From Meghimatium bilineatum (taxonomy: Eukaryota; Mollusca; Gastropoda; Stylommatophora; Philomycidae): a DNA stretch of 64,000 bases. Within the stretch, counting starts at the first letter, position 1; the number at the start of each line of letters is the position of its first letter. The stretch is taken from the NCBI GenBank assembly GCA_034231615.1, contig CM067310.1, forward strand, positions 4,446,510-4,510,509, written 5' to 3'. Made by a program: the position numbers and the translations under genes. Below are positions 44,001-59,000 of the stretch, piece by piece. Under the pieces are notes generated by a model that was not told where the DNA came from, searched no databases, and worked only from the letters and a program-made list of their open reading frames with translations.

Positions 44001-47000
44001 TGTTGTCAGGCCTGAAAGGGGAGCAAAGAATAGCAACACTGTCCAGCCATGAATATCATAAAAGGGAACAGGAGTTTTTGGGATAGAGTTGACTGTCCCT
44101 ACCATAAAGTGTTAAAGTGATCTGCAGTCATCCTGACGTTGGATTTGTTAGGTCAAAAGGTGCAGATATCACAGCCATATTGTAAACAATGACACAATTC
44201 ATTTCATTCTCTAGACTACAGCCTGATAATATGCGGGAGTTTTATGCTCACACCTAAAGAGATGAAGGACCTGTGCTTTGATCAGGAAGGCAAGCCGTTG
44301 ATATATCAACCCTAAATTGAGTTCTGGAGTGGAGTCACCTCAGTTACTGAACTGAAAATGACCTGTACTAATGTCTGAAAGGCTATGGCTTGTTAAGAGC
44401 TATCTGTTCACAGCTGCAGGCATTACTTCATAATCATCAACATCCTTATGTCCAAGGCACAAAAAACAAGGCAATCTTTCTGATCGCAGATAACCATAAC
44501 AGCTTCACCTATTGCTGGTAGAATGTTATATTTAATCAGTGCTTGTTCCTGGGTATTGTTTCATGCAATATTTATTTGAGTTGATTATTCTCTTCCATGT
44601 TACATTTTATCTGCATTAATTTCTTGTTGATTTTTACAGGTAACATTTTTAGTGATGGGATTCTGGTTCAAGACTCTGGTGGTATCCAGAATGTTCATTT
44701 TGGATTGACTAAAGATGGATACATCTACACGGGGTGCGCATTATTTGTTTTGTTATTTTTTAGTTGTTGTAGATGGATACATCTACACGGGGTGCGCATT
44801 ATTTGTTTTGTTATTTTTTAGTTGTTGTTCTTCTACTTTTGATTTCAAACTTCTGCTGTTTATCAGGATGTAGTATGGAGAATAAAATATACTGTGTCAT
44901 AGTTTATAACTTCCTGTGATATCTGCACCTTTTGGCCTGACACATCCAACGTCAGCATTCAATTGCTTCTGGGTCACTTTGACTCTGCTGGATGGGACAG
45001 TCACACCTCCCCTTTCAATCTTCCTTAGATGTGACAGGTGCTTAGTACATTTTTGAACCACTTATTGGCTCTGGGATTGGTATTACTTCTCTACAGACTT
45101 GTCTCTACCTCAGTTGAAGTCATACTTCTTGAATTATTCTGCATTTCCATTGAAAATAATCCCTAAAATCTGTATTTTGATCCTAAAGTTTGAATAAGAA
45201 TACAGCCGAAGATTTCTTCCTTCGTTCACTTGAAATATGTCTGTATCTGTAATTCTGTCTCCTTAAAACTCATTGTCTTTTGTAGTTCATACAGTGGCAC
45301 ATAGAGCTTTGATTCCAATGTTGTTTCCTCTGGCCAATATGTCTGCCTCAGCGTTTCATGCTCAGAACACTCTTGAAGTACATGTTTGGCACTCTGTGCT
45401 GCCTGTACACATGGCCGTGTTGCCAATCTTGAACTTTGTGTACATATGACTGCGGAGTCGGTTATGTCCCATTCTGAGACGTAGAATTACAGCTTGTTCT
45501 GATACAGCTGAAGATGAACATGTTAAGTTGTTGGTGAAAATAAAATGGAGACACAACGCATTTCCATTCTCTGGATTACATCTTGCAGAAAATCTAGTAA
45601 GACCATTGTCCTGCTACTAGAGTGATCCAGTGGGAGTTTGAGAATGAACGCTGAAGAAGAATAAAGAGTGCATTATCCCAGGTATAACTGAAGCTCAATA
45701 TATATATATATATATTTTTTTTTTATATATATCTCTTGTCCTTTCAGTTCCCTGAGGAACTTGGAACAGCTATCACACTCAAACAATTTCTGTGCTAAGC
45801 TGACCTCCTTATCTGTGCCCAACAGGTCCCAATTGATTTTTATCTTTTACTCCTGTGTTTTTCTTCAGATGTTCTGTGGTTTTCAAACCCTCCTCTTATC
45901 TTGTATGTTACAGTCCAGAAATTGTTTTGTTATTCTGTCAGTCTGCTTTCTGAGGGTGTGTTCTATATTTGTGCACTTCAATTTTTGTATCTACGTCTAC
46001 ACGGCATTGATGTGTTCTCTTCTACAACTCATCATTTCTTCTTCTTCTTCTTCTTCAGCGTTCATTCTCAAACTCCTGCTGGATTTCTCTAGTAGCAGGA
46101 CCATGATCCATTCTAGATTTCCAGCAGGATGTAGTCCAGAGAATGGAAATGCGTTGTGTCGCCGTTTTATTTGCGCCAATGGCCCGACACATCCATCTTC
46201 GGCAGGAACTCATCATTTGATATCAACTCTGCCCATCTAAAGTGAACTAATTGACAGAGATCCTCATCAAGTGTTGTCTCTACAACAAAGGTTGGCTGCA
46301 ACAGATATCCAACATTCATTCTCTCTTGCCTTGGTGGTGCACACTGCTAGACTGTAATCTGTCCATCTTGTGATGTTTCTCTCCTACTAAACCAACACAA
46401 CATTGAGCCTTTCTGTCATTATATAACAGTATTTTGGACATATTAAGAAACATGATATGGTAGGACTGATTCTTGAATGCAGAGCTCTAAGTTGTAGAAG
46501 AAGAGGAAGACCAATCAGATGGTTGACCAATGATATTCAAGAGTGTATGAACATGTCTCTTGCCAATGCAGTTCTGCCTAGGACAGAGGAGTGTTCTGAG
46601 TGGTGTCCATGATGAAGACAACATTCGTTAAAGAATATGTTACTGGACAATAGTAAATGTGCAATATTCCTATGCAACATTTGTTTTGAAAAGTGTGTAT
46701 TTTTTGTGTCCATTCTAATTGTCCAACTCTCACATCTGTAAAAAAAAAGGTACAATACAAGAATCAGTGGACAAATGTGACAGCATACCAACTTTTTAAT
46801 TTCATATGCTATTGCACTATCTCGGAAACTTAAACAGACGTAACTTAAAATACCGATCCAGCGATAAACGAGTGATGAACTGGCCATTCACCTTCCACTC
46901 AGTGTGCAGCATGCAAATCGAGTGATCAGGGGCACTCATCGCGCAGCGTGTAAAATATTGGATGCGTCGGTATATGCAACTTATTGAAATTTTGTTTGGT

Positions 47001-50000
47001 TTAATTATGTTAGCTATTTGTTCCGTAGAAACCTGTCCACTGATTCTTGTATTGTACCAAAAAAAGATCATACCTCAAGGATAAAAAAATAAACTAACAT
47101 TCTTATCAGTATTAAGCCAATGAATATTATTGCCTACATATTCTTTGTTGGCAGATATCTGTCTGAGGTGGATCTGATTGTGCAGGACTTCACCCAACTT
47201 GTTGGTGGTGTCATTTGGCTTGTCCGAGATGGAAAGAACTATGTTGGTGAAAGTAAAGCAATAGAATGCCCTGATACTGAAGAAACAGGTGGGTTGGTTG
47301 GTTGCTGATCCAGCGGTCCATGGGCTCATGACCTTTGACCAAATGCTATTGTGTGATAATGCATGTGTTTGTGAACTGTTGTTTTGTTCCATATAATGTG
47401 TTCCATTTATTTGGCCCTGGAGGGAGAAGCATTTTCCTGATGTCATCCAGTGCTGGGCATTCAAAAAGGTGTACTGGCATTATATTGCTGGGAAGTCTGT
47501 GGATTTTTGGCCCACCCCGGGCCAGAGCCAGATAATAACTATCACACATCCAGGAAGGTAGGATTCACCATATGCACTGCTCCTAGCCACTGTAGCCAGG
47601 ATAGGGTTCACTGTGCTCATTCCCCACCAATTGATTACTGGTTAAGCCAAACTTATCTATTGCTCCAGGCAACAGGTGGGTAATTGGGAGATAGAAATGA
47701 TTGTATAATAATAAAGCCAATTCAGCTTTGAAGAAGAGAAGCTGTATGACAAAAGGGAAACCCTGAAACAGACGTCAGTCTATATCAGAATCTGGAGTCC
47801 CAACATGACTGAGAGATGAACACTTAAGAAAAAACATAATAATTTAGAATTCCATTTAAAAATTGTGCGTCAACATCACCTGAATCATAAGTAGGTCCAT
47901 TTTTACCAAGTTTTGACGAGAATTGAAGGTCATAATAAACCTTGCGCAGTTCGGAAATAACAGCTGTTGGAAACAGCAGGAAAACAACACTGGATGCTTT
48001 CATTACTGGTAATCATGTCAACGCTAAATTTATCATGTCTATTCACATGGAACCTGTAACAGATATCAATCTAAATAACCTGTGTCAATCCGACGAGAAC
48101 GGCCGCTAATGTAATGTATATATAGCCAATGATTTCAGTAGCTAAGGGAATGAACCCAGGACCACTCACATGGAAAAGAACCATTTAATGAAATGCATAA
48201 CTTTTGTGATCTAGAAATTTAACAATTAATGAAGAGAGAAATATTTTATAGAGCTCGGGGGTAGAGAGACTAGTCTTCCAAAAACAACCCTGTCAAAGTA
48301 GGTTTTGGTTCGAGAGCTGATGATATACATTGTACCGATGATATAGTTGGATATATTAGTTCTCCATAATAATTCACAATAATATGTTGAATAGCAATAC
48401 TGTTACCTGCCAGACATGTCATAAGAGGTGACCAAGTAGATTTGGGAGATGGAGATGCTTGTCCCATGCCATAGAGGGTCAAAGTGACCCAAAGACCATG
48501 CTGAAGTCAGACATGTCAGGTCAAAAGATGTAGGTATCGCAGCTAAATTGTAAACATGACAGCACATTCTAATATCTGGATTACATCCTGTTAACCTGTG
48601 GGATTGTTAGAATTTACGCAGAAGATGAATTTCCTATACAGGATGTGCTGCATGATAATGATTGTACCTTATGATTAATTGTACCTTATAATTAATTGTA
48701 CCTTATGATTAATTGTACCTTATGATTAATTGTACCATATGATTAATTGTACCTTATGATTAATTGTACCTATGATTAATTGTACCATATGATTAATTGT
48801 ACCTTATGATTAATTGTACCTTATGATTAATTGTACCATATGATTAATTGTACCTTATGATTAATTGTACCTTATGATTAATTGTACCTTATGATTAATT
48901 GTACCTATGATTAATTGTACCATATGATTAATTGTACCTTATGATTAATTGTACCTTATGATTAATTGTACCTATGATTAATTGTACCATATGATTAATT
49001 GTACCATATGATTAATTGTACCTTATCATTAATTGTACCTTATCATTAATTGTATCTTTTTATTAATTGTACCTTATGATTAAATCCCTTATCATTAATT
49101 GAACCTTATCATTAATTGCACCTTATCATTAATTGTACCTTATGATTAATTGTACCTTATGATTAATTGTACCATATGATTAATTGTACCATATGATTAA
49201 TTGTACCATATGATTAATTGCACCTTATCATTACTTGTACCTTATCATTAATTGTATCTTTTTATTAATTGTACCTTATGATTAAATCCCTTATCATTAA
49301 TTGAACCTTATCATTAATTGCACCTTATCATTAATTGCACCTTTTAATTAATTGTACCATATGATTAATTGTACCATATGATTAATTGTACCTTATCATT
49401 AATTGTACCTTATCATTAATTGTACCTTATCATTAATTGTACCTTATGATTAATTGTACCATATGATTAATTGTACCATATGATTAATTGTACCATATGA
49501 TTAATTGTACCTTATCATTAATTGTACCTTATCATTAATTGTACCTTATCATTAATTGTACCTTATGATTAATTGTACCATATGATTAATTGTACCTTAT
49601 CATTAATTGTACCATATGATTAATTGTACCTTATGATTAATTGTACCTTATGATTAATTGTACCATATGATTAATTGTACCATATGATTAATTGTACCTT
49701 ATCATTAATTGTACCTTATCATTAATTGTACCTTATGATTAAATCCCTTATCATTAATTGTACCATATGATTAATTGTACCTTATGATTAATTGTACCAT
49801 ATGATTAATTGTACCTTATCATTAATTGTACCTTATCATTAATTGTATCTTTTTATTAATTGTACCTTATGATTAAATCCCTTATCATTAATTGTACCTT
49901 ATCATTAATTGTACCTTATGATTAAATCCCTTATCATTAATTGTACCATATGATTAATTGTACCTATGATTAATTGTACCATATGATTAATTGTACCTTA

Positions 50001-53000
50001 TCATTAATTGTACCTTATCATTAATTGTATCTTTTTATTAATTGTACCTTATGATTAAATCCCTTATCATTAATTGCACCTTATCATTAATTGCACCTTA
50101 TCATTAATTGCACCTTATAATTAATTGCACCTTATCATTAATTGCACCTTATCATTAATTGTACCGTATGACTAATCATACATTTTATTTTATGTATAGG
50201 AACAGTGGAACGTTTTGTAACAGTTGTTTCTGCCCGTACTGCAGTTGGTCATGATGTTGAAGGCAGGATTCACATGGTTCAAGTCAGTGGCAAGACTGAT
50301 ATCAATGGGTTAGTACGGTTCTCTAGCAACAAATAAAAGTAATATTTTTACAGGAAACTTGATGATGGTAGAAGAAGAAGAGAACAAAAAAGGGTTCATG
50401 TATGGATTGATAATATTAAATATACTGAAGACATATGTGTCGGACCATTTGTATAAATAAAACCGCGACACAACACACTTCCATTCTCTGAACTACATTC
50501 TGATGGAAATCTAGTAGTACCATGGTTATGCAAAGACATGACATATTAAAAGGCATGATACATTGTTGAAGACCTTACATGAGGGTAAAGTTGAGGGGAG
50601 GCGAGTAAGCGATAGGTAGAGATACAAGTGTGAGAGCAATATCATGAGGTGAACATGTTAGTCTAGCAGAGTCCATCACCAAACCAAGATACAGGGAATG
50701 TTAGAGGTCTTTTGCAGACAACCGTTGTTGCGGAGACAGCACTTGATGATGATGGCCTACTACGCATGTTGAATGAGGCGTCAAGTTGGCTGTTCCTTCC
50801 TATAGGTCAAAATGACCAATAAAGCAATGCTGAAGTTGAATATGTCTGGAGCGGATGTTACAGACAATGTATAAGCCAAGCCACAATGATATCTATAACC
50901 CAGACGATATCTTGATAACTAAGAATACAGTAGAATAACAAGTTAAGTTGATAATCTCGTAATGTTCACAGATATCCAGTATGATATGTTCACAGATATC
51001 CAGTATGATATGTTCACAGATATCCAGTATGATATGTTCACAGATATCCAGTATGATATGTTCACAGATATCCAGTATGATATGTTCACATATATCCAGT
51101 ATGATATGTTCACAGATATCCAGTATGATATGTTCACAGATATCCAGTATGATATGTTCACAGATATCCAGTATGATATGTTCACAGATATCCAGTATGA
51201 TATGTTCACAGATATCCAGTATGATATGTTCACAGATATCCAATATGATATGTTCACAGATATCCAGTATGATATGTTCACAGAAATCCAATATGATATG
51301 TTCACAGATATCCAGTATGATATGTTCACAGATATCCAGTATGATATGTTCACAGATATCCAATATGATATGTTCACAGATATCCAGTATGATATGTTCA
51401 CAGATATCCAGTATGATATGTTCACAGATATCCAGTATGATATGTTCACAGATATCCAGTATGATATGTTCACAGATATCCAGTATGATATGTTCACAGA
51501 AATCCAATATGATATGTTCACAGATATCCAGTATGATATGTTCACAGATATCCAATATGATATGTTCACAGATATCCAGTATGATATGTTCACAGATATC
51601 CAGTATGATATGTTCACAGATATCCAGTATGATATGTTCACAGATATCCAGTATGATATGTTCACATATATCCAGTATGATATGTTCACAGATATCCAGT
51701 ATGATATGTTCACAGAAATCCAATATGATATGTTCACAGATATCCAGTATGATATGTTCACAGATATCCAATATGATATGTTCACAGATATCCAGTATGA
51801 TATGTTCACAGATATACAATATGATATGTTCACAGATATCCAGTATGATATGTTCACAGATATCCAGTATGATATGTTCACAGATATCCAGTATGATATG
51901 TTCACAGATATCCAGTATGATATGTTCACAGAAATCCAATATGATATGTTCACAGAAATCCAATATGATATGTTCACAGATATCCAGTATGATATGTTCA
52001 CAGATATTCAGTATATGTTCACATATATACAATATATGTTCACAGATATCCAATATGATATGTTCACATATACCCAGTATGTTATGTTCACAGATATCCA
52101 AGATGATATGTTCACAGATATCCAAGATAATCTTATAATATTCACAGATGTATGTGGTCTGCATATTAAGATCATCATCATCATCAGGTGCCATGCCGGG
52201 TGGCGTAGGCGGTCATGGCTCTCCACAGCTCTCTGTCCACAGTATTATGTATCAAAGTCGTTGTTGTTTCTTTGCCGTGCCAGGTTGTCAAACTGTCTAA
52301 TATTTTCTCACGTTGTCGCCCTCTGTCTCTGGTGCCTTCAATCTTGCCTGTTGTGATTATGTTCTCTAAACCTGCCTGTCTCATGAAGTGGCCAAAAAAA
52401 AGAAGATTGCCTTTTTCTTATATTGTTGATTAAGGTCCGTTTCGCATTTAACTCTTTTAACACCTCTACATTAGTTTTTCTGGCAGTCCATGGTATTCTC
52501 AGCATTCTTCTGTAGAACCACATCTCTGTTGCCTCCAATTTCCCACTTTCCAGTTTGCTTATTGTCCAAGACTCGCACCCATATGTTAGTATAGGGGTTA
52601 TATAGCACTGCAGAACTCTCTTTCTCACCTCTAATGACATATTAAGATAACAAACATTATTTGGTTAATTTTTTCTCCAGATTGGATTTATACAAGTTTT
52701 CCAATTTGCTCATTGAGCTTGGTTTGGTGAATGCCATCAATTTAGATGGCGGAGGTTCGGCTACAACTGTTATTAATGGCTCTGTGATCAACTACCCTTC
52801 AGATCACTGGTGAGTATTGTGTCTGGCGTGATTGTTGCCATTCATATTGCAGATAAGTCAAATACTTAGATAAGTCATTTCTGTTGTAACAAGTGATTCC
52901 TAGGAATCAAAATAAGTAAATAGTGTCATATATATTTCATTATCAAATTATTTCTTTCAGTACAAATAGCTCATACAATTGTCCAAGAGAGGTCAGTACA

Positions 53001-56000
53001 ATCCTCTGTGTCCATCCGCCGAACTGTTCACCACCAGATTGCACAGGTCATGGGTCTTGTGAAATGGGAATGTGTCATTGTCAAGGTCACTGGGCAGGCT
53101 ACTCTTGTGACAGACTGGAGTGCCCAGGTAGTTGTAGCTGGCATGGCCGTTGCACTCAGGGTGAGTCTTATTTGTGTTTTTTTTAATGATGTGTTCTCAA
53201 ACTCCCACAGGATCTCTTGTGTCGTATTATAATGGTCAAAGGGGTCCAGAGATCAGGGAAGAGCAGTAATTTTATTGTTATTTATAAATAATTTTATTTA
53301 TGTCAGTGGCCCAACACTTCCAATTTTGGCAGTAGTATATTGTATTCATATTCTTATTCCGCGTTCATTCTCAAACTCCCGCTGGATCTCTCTTGTAGCA
53401 GGTCCATGGTCCTACTAGATTTCCAACAGGATGTAGTCCAGAGAATGGTAATGCTTTGTGTCATCGTTTTATTTGCGCAAATGGCCCGGCACATCCGTAT
53501 TTGGCATGGTTTGTTGTATAATTTCAGCTTTTACTAATTCTACTGAACGGTGGATGTTCATAAACATATCACTAGTAGGCTATGCTGTGCATCTCAACCT
53601 GTTTATCAGCTTCACTCGCACAGCACACTAATCTATTTGGCCATCCTTCTGAAGCTTGTCCAGTTATTGCTTCTTAATCATATTGCAGCAGTCTGGGTCG
53701 CTGTTGACCTGATCAAAGATGTCAACATTATTTGTACTTATTACTGCCCTTGATAAATCATCATCATCAAGTGTCGTGTCAGGTGGCATAAGCGATCGTT
53801 GATTTCAATAACATTCTGTCCGCAGTACTACCCGGTATATATTTATTTCATTGCTAACTCTGTATTATACCATTTGTTAAACTATCCAATACCTTTACTC
53901 TTTTATTCCTTCTATCTCTATATATGAAGGGTTAAAATGGCCTGGATGTCATGTTGCAATTGGATGTGTCAGGCAGAAAGGTGCAGATATCTCAACCAAA
54001 CTGCATACCATGACAAACACATTTCTTTACGGACTACATCCTGCTAGTCTGCGGAAGTATGAGAATTAATGCTTAGGAAGATAAGAAGAAGAACATTTGA
54101 GGCAGTTAATATTGGTATACATTATATATTTGTGTTTGCAGATGGTTGCAACTGCTACCCAGGATGGAAAGGTGACGATTGTTCATTGGCATGTGATGAA
54201 GGTTTCTATGGTAAAAACTGCAGCTGGCCATGTAATTGTGAAGCTGATGCCACATGTAACGTGGTTACAGGGGCCTGCAAGTGTCCTTCTGGTTACACAG
54301 GAAAATACTGCCAGTCAGGTTAGTATGTTAGCATTTTGAGTAAATTTCCACTTAGAACCTTGAGGTCTCAAGTTCAAATCACAGCTGAGATTGGATTATT
54401 GATTTCAGAGTTTTTTTGCGCATGCGGTTGCGTCTGTGGGTCTCACCAATAGCTCACTAGACAAACCAACCATGCAACAGAAAACCTTAGTAGATGACAT
54501 GCCTAAATATTGCGGTTATCTTTTTATAGAAGCTTCATGGCATGTCATCTATACAATCCTGTAGTCGTAACCTTCGATAATAGTTACCATGTTGTTCTGA
54601 GAGGCAGACGTTGTGCTTGAACTTGTTACGGCACGGCGTTGGTGGGCGGAACAACAAAGACACCTGTCACAAGGGCCAGAGTTGTGCCTTGATGTCGACG
54701 TCTGTTTCAGCGGCATTAGACTCGAAACATCATCGAGTCGGTTGGCTGCTGGAACAGAGGGCGGAGTACTAATGGGAATGCCCCACGTGCTGTGAGGCCA
54801 GTTTCTAATCAAGAAGAATCAAGAGTTTTTTTGCATGCTACTCACCATGGTGTCCACTCTGAAAGTTGTGAATAGATTCACATACTTAGGTAGTACACTA
54901 TCACAAATTGCCACTGTTGATGATAATGTGTATATAAGGTTCGCCAAGGCAAGCAGCACTTTCGGCAGATTGTACACAAATGTGTGGCATAAAAATGACA
55001 TTAACCTACAGACTAAGCTGAAAGTTTTACAGAGCAGTTTTACTTCCAGTGCTGTTATACGCTAATGAAACATGGATTGTGTATAAAGGTCATGTTAGGA
55101 AACTCGATCACTTTCACACACTCTATCTCAGAAAAGTTATGAACATCAGATGGCAAGACAATATTTCAGAAACCCCTGTCCTTGACAGATCTGCTATCCC
55201 CAGCATTGACACTATCATGATGAAGACACAGATTGGTTGGGCAGATCATGTGATACATATACCAGAAAATAACCTACCAAAGACACTTCTCTATGCAGAA
55301 GAGCATATGTTCTCAAGGTGGCCATAAGAAGTTCTATAAGAACTTGTTAAAGACCTCACTGAAAGCCTTTGTAATAAACCAAGATGCATGAAATAGAGCT
55401 ACATGGCAGTCTACAGTAAAAAAAGAAAGGTGCAGCATTTTGTGAAAAGATTATAAATGCAGCAGCTCAACAGCGGAGAGTAGCTAGAAAGTCACAGGTA
55501 TATTAAAAAATCATCTACATTGGTAAAACACTTAATAAACGATACTAAAACAGTCGACCTATTGGACACCCTCGTAAAAGGTGGATAGATAGTGTATTAG
55601 AGACACTCTGAAATATAACAGCTGAAGAGGCAAATAGAAGGGCAAAAGACCATACACTCACTCTCCCCTCAACACCGAAAGGTAAATGAGGATAGAAAGA
55701 AGAAGAAGATCTACATTGGTCATCCCATGCCCAAACTGTCCAGTGGCATTTTCAGCCAGAATAGGGTTTATTAGCCATCTAAGAACTCATAGAGAAGGAC
55801 ATAACTCAAACTGAATTTCAATACGGGATGTAATAAATGGTCATCATGACTTGTTATGGACGAACAACAATTGTGACTACTATGGCAAAGTGGCCTTTAT
55901 TTCAACTGCCTATAAAAAGCCACCCTTTATTTCTGAACATTAACAGTAACAAATGTATTTGTAAAATAATGTCTTTTTTTATCAATGACACGCTTTAGAT

Positions 56001-59000
56001 CAGGGCTATTCAATTATATTTACTCGGGGACCAAAATGTCGAAAATGGGATCATCAGGGGCCAAATTTATTTTTAAAAAAGTTGAATGATTTTATACAAT
56101 TAGGTTTTTTATAACTTTATTTCACTGTTTTAGCAATGATCCTCGGGCTACTTACTAGGACTCCGCGGGCAGGATTAGGCCAGCTGGCCGCCAATTGAAT
56201 AGCCCTGCTTTAGATGGTTGGGGGCGTGTAGAAAGAATGGAAGGCTCCAGAATGATGAAACAGGTCTATCCACATAAAGTATAAGGAAGAGAGTCAACGG
56301 TAGACCAAGAAGTACGCTAGGAAGTAGAAAAGGAGGTAGACAAAAAGGTAGACTAGGGACTCAAATCACATGGAAATATTTGCTTTTAACTTAGTAGAAA
56401 CTCAAAGAAGTAAATATATACAATTATATATGTTACAACCCTTGTGTCACGTTTGACATGATGTCATGACAGGAGTTTTGTTTGTATTTCTGTCGTGTTT
56501 TATTTAGGGGTTGGATGATGAGATAATCCCTTTGGCTGTGAGCTGGTAGCTCTTGGCACATGATGATGATGAGATAATCCCTTTGGCTGTGAGCTGGTAG
56601 CTCTTGGCACATGATGATGATGAGATAACCCCTTTATCTGTGAGCAGGTAGCTCTTGACAAGCCATAGTCTTTCTGACAAAAGCACAGATCCTTTTGAGT
56701 TGAATAACTGAGGTGACATCTGAACTAGTGTTAGATTTGTTGACTCAAAGGCATGGTTGTGTTTCGGGGGGGGGGGGGGGGGGGGGGGTTTGATGCATGT
56801 TTAGTCTCCAGAGGAAGAAATTCCAGTGTGGCAGTATATCTAGGATTGTCACATCCTCCAATGTGTTTAGTCTCCAGAGGAAGAAATTCCAGTGTGGCAG
56901 TATATCTAGGATTGTCACATCCTCCAATGTGTTTAGTCTCCAGAGGAAGAAATTCCAGTGTGGTAGTATCTAGGATTGTCACATCCTCCAATGAATTTAG
57001 GACATCATCTTAACCTCCTTGTCTAAAAGGAGATATGTTATTTAGATTATTTAGTAACAATATTACATTGATATACCGGGTAGTAGTGTAGCATGTACTC
57101 CTGGACCAACTAGTTCATAATTATTCCTCTTCCAGATCCTATGATCATCTGCATTAAAGTCGTAACTTGCATTCTTCATTACCTAGGAATTTACCGGAAA
57201 AAAAAAAACGAAGGTGCAATGTTCACTGGCCTGCATATCTTCGTCAACTTTGGAAACTATTTTTCTGAAGAAATAAGTAATAATTCGAAACAAGATAAAC
57301 ATTGATTTTTTTCACACGTGACAAATTATTAACCTATCCCCAAACTTTCTGTAGTTCCGTAGTTATCTCTTGTGACATGCATGGAAAAAAAGGAGTGGCC
57401 TATCTTTTGCACAATGAACTAGAAGTCCAGGTCCCAGTAGCTCACCTGCGTTGGGATGGGAGACAAAGATATTTTTGTGTGAAAATATTTGATTATAAAT
57501 GAGAGCGGTCCTGAATCAACATTTATAAATGAGAGTGATCTCAAATCAACATTTATAAGTGAGAGTAGTCCCAAATCAATATTTATAAATGAGAGCGGTC
57601 CAGAATCAACATTTATAAGTGAGAGTGGTCCTGAATCAACATTTATAAGTGAGAGTGGTCCTGAATCAACATTTATAAATGAGAGCGATCTCAAATTATC
57701 ATTTATAAGTGAGAGTGGTCCCAAATCAACATTTATAAGTTAGAGTGGTCCTGAATCAACATTTATAAGTGAGAGTGGTCCTGAATCAACATTTATAAGT
57801 GAGAGTGGTCCTGAATCAACATTTATAAGCGAGAGTGGTCCAGAATGAACATTTATAAGTGAGAGCGGACATTTATTGGTAGCAGTAACAACAGTACATT
57901 ATCCGTTAGTTTATCATCATTTTTCAACAGTTTGTCCTGTTGGCTATTTTGGTCATGGCTGTCATGATTCCTGCATCTGCAATGACAGCTGTGTCTGTCA
58001 TCATGTCACTGGAAGCTGTAACATCACCAATACAGAGTCAGATGTATTGAAAGGTGACTAAACAGTTTTTGAAATTTCAAATACATTCTGGCAGAATCAC
58101 TACAATAATAACTGTCAATATTTCTTATAATATTTATGACAGACTGACCGGATTTTGATTTTATTTTAGACAAAATGTAAATTTCAGTAACAACTTACCT
58201 AATGACAGACTGATCAGATTTTGATTTTATTTTAGGCAAATGTAAATTTCAGTAGAAATTAACCAAGTTTCAGAATATCTTAAGATGAGCACCGCTAGTG
58301 GCCAGAATAACGCCATAATGATATTCTATCTCCACGTGTTTTGAATCATCTGATGTGTGATGGATACACAAACACATCAATTATTCGCTGCTGAAAATTA
58401 TCCAGTTCCTGCACTGGAGTTTGATAGACAAAGGTTTTTATGTATCCCCATAGAAAGAAATCTAATCTTTACAATCTAGCTGTATGTTCATTCATCCTTA
58501 CAATTTATATGTTCATTCATCCTTACAATTTATATGTCCATTCATCCTTACAATTTATATGTTCATTCATCCTTACAATTTATATGTTCATTCATCCTTA
58601 CAATTTATATGTCCATTCATCCTTACAATTTATATGTCCATTCATCCTTACAATTTATATGTCCATTCATCCTTACAATTTATACGTTCATTCATCCTTA
58701 CAATCTGAACATATATTTAATTATCTTTACAATCTAGATGGAAAGTTCACTAATCATTACAATTTATATGTTTGCTCTGATTGTTTAAACTTGTCCCTTT
58801 GCTGCAGCAGGTCAACTGGCCCAGAATTGTGAGGAAGTTCAGAACATTCATAAAAAGACAGCACTCTGGAAAGAAGATGTCATTTGAATAAACAAATATT
58901 GTTGATAGCTCTTACAATGCTTTTATCTTTTCCATCTGCAGTTGGTATGTGTCTTGCTAAGCAGGAAATTAAAATGAGACATCTTGTACCAGACAAAGGA

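Noticed and set aside
48652..50165. Possible CRISPR-like array
   Set aside because: Units are directly adjacent without spacers and the DNA is eukaryotic.
50893..52356. ORFs of 350-460 codons on both strands with perfect 8-residue repeats
   Set aside because: They cover a 24-bp minisatellite whose unit is a multiple of three and has no stops. Four frames are open at once, and one ORF runs into a LINE tail. No independent gene evidence.
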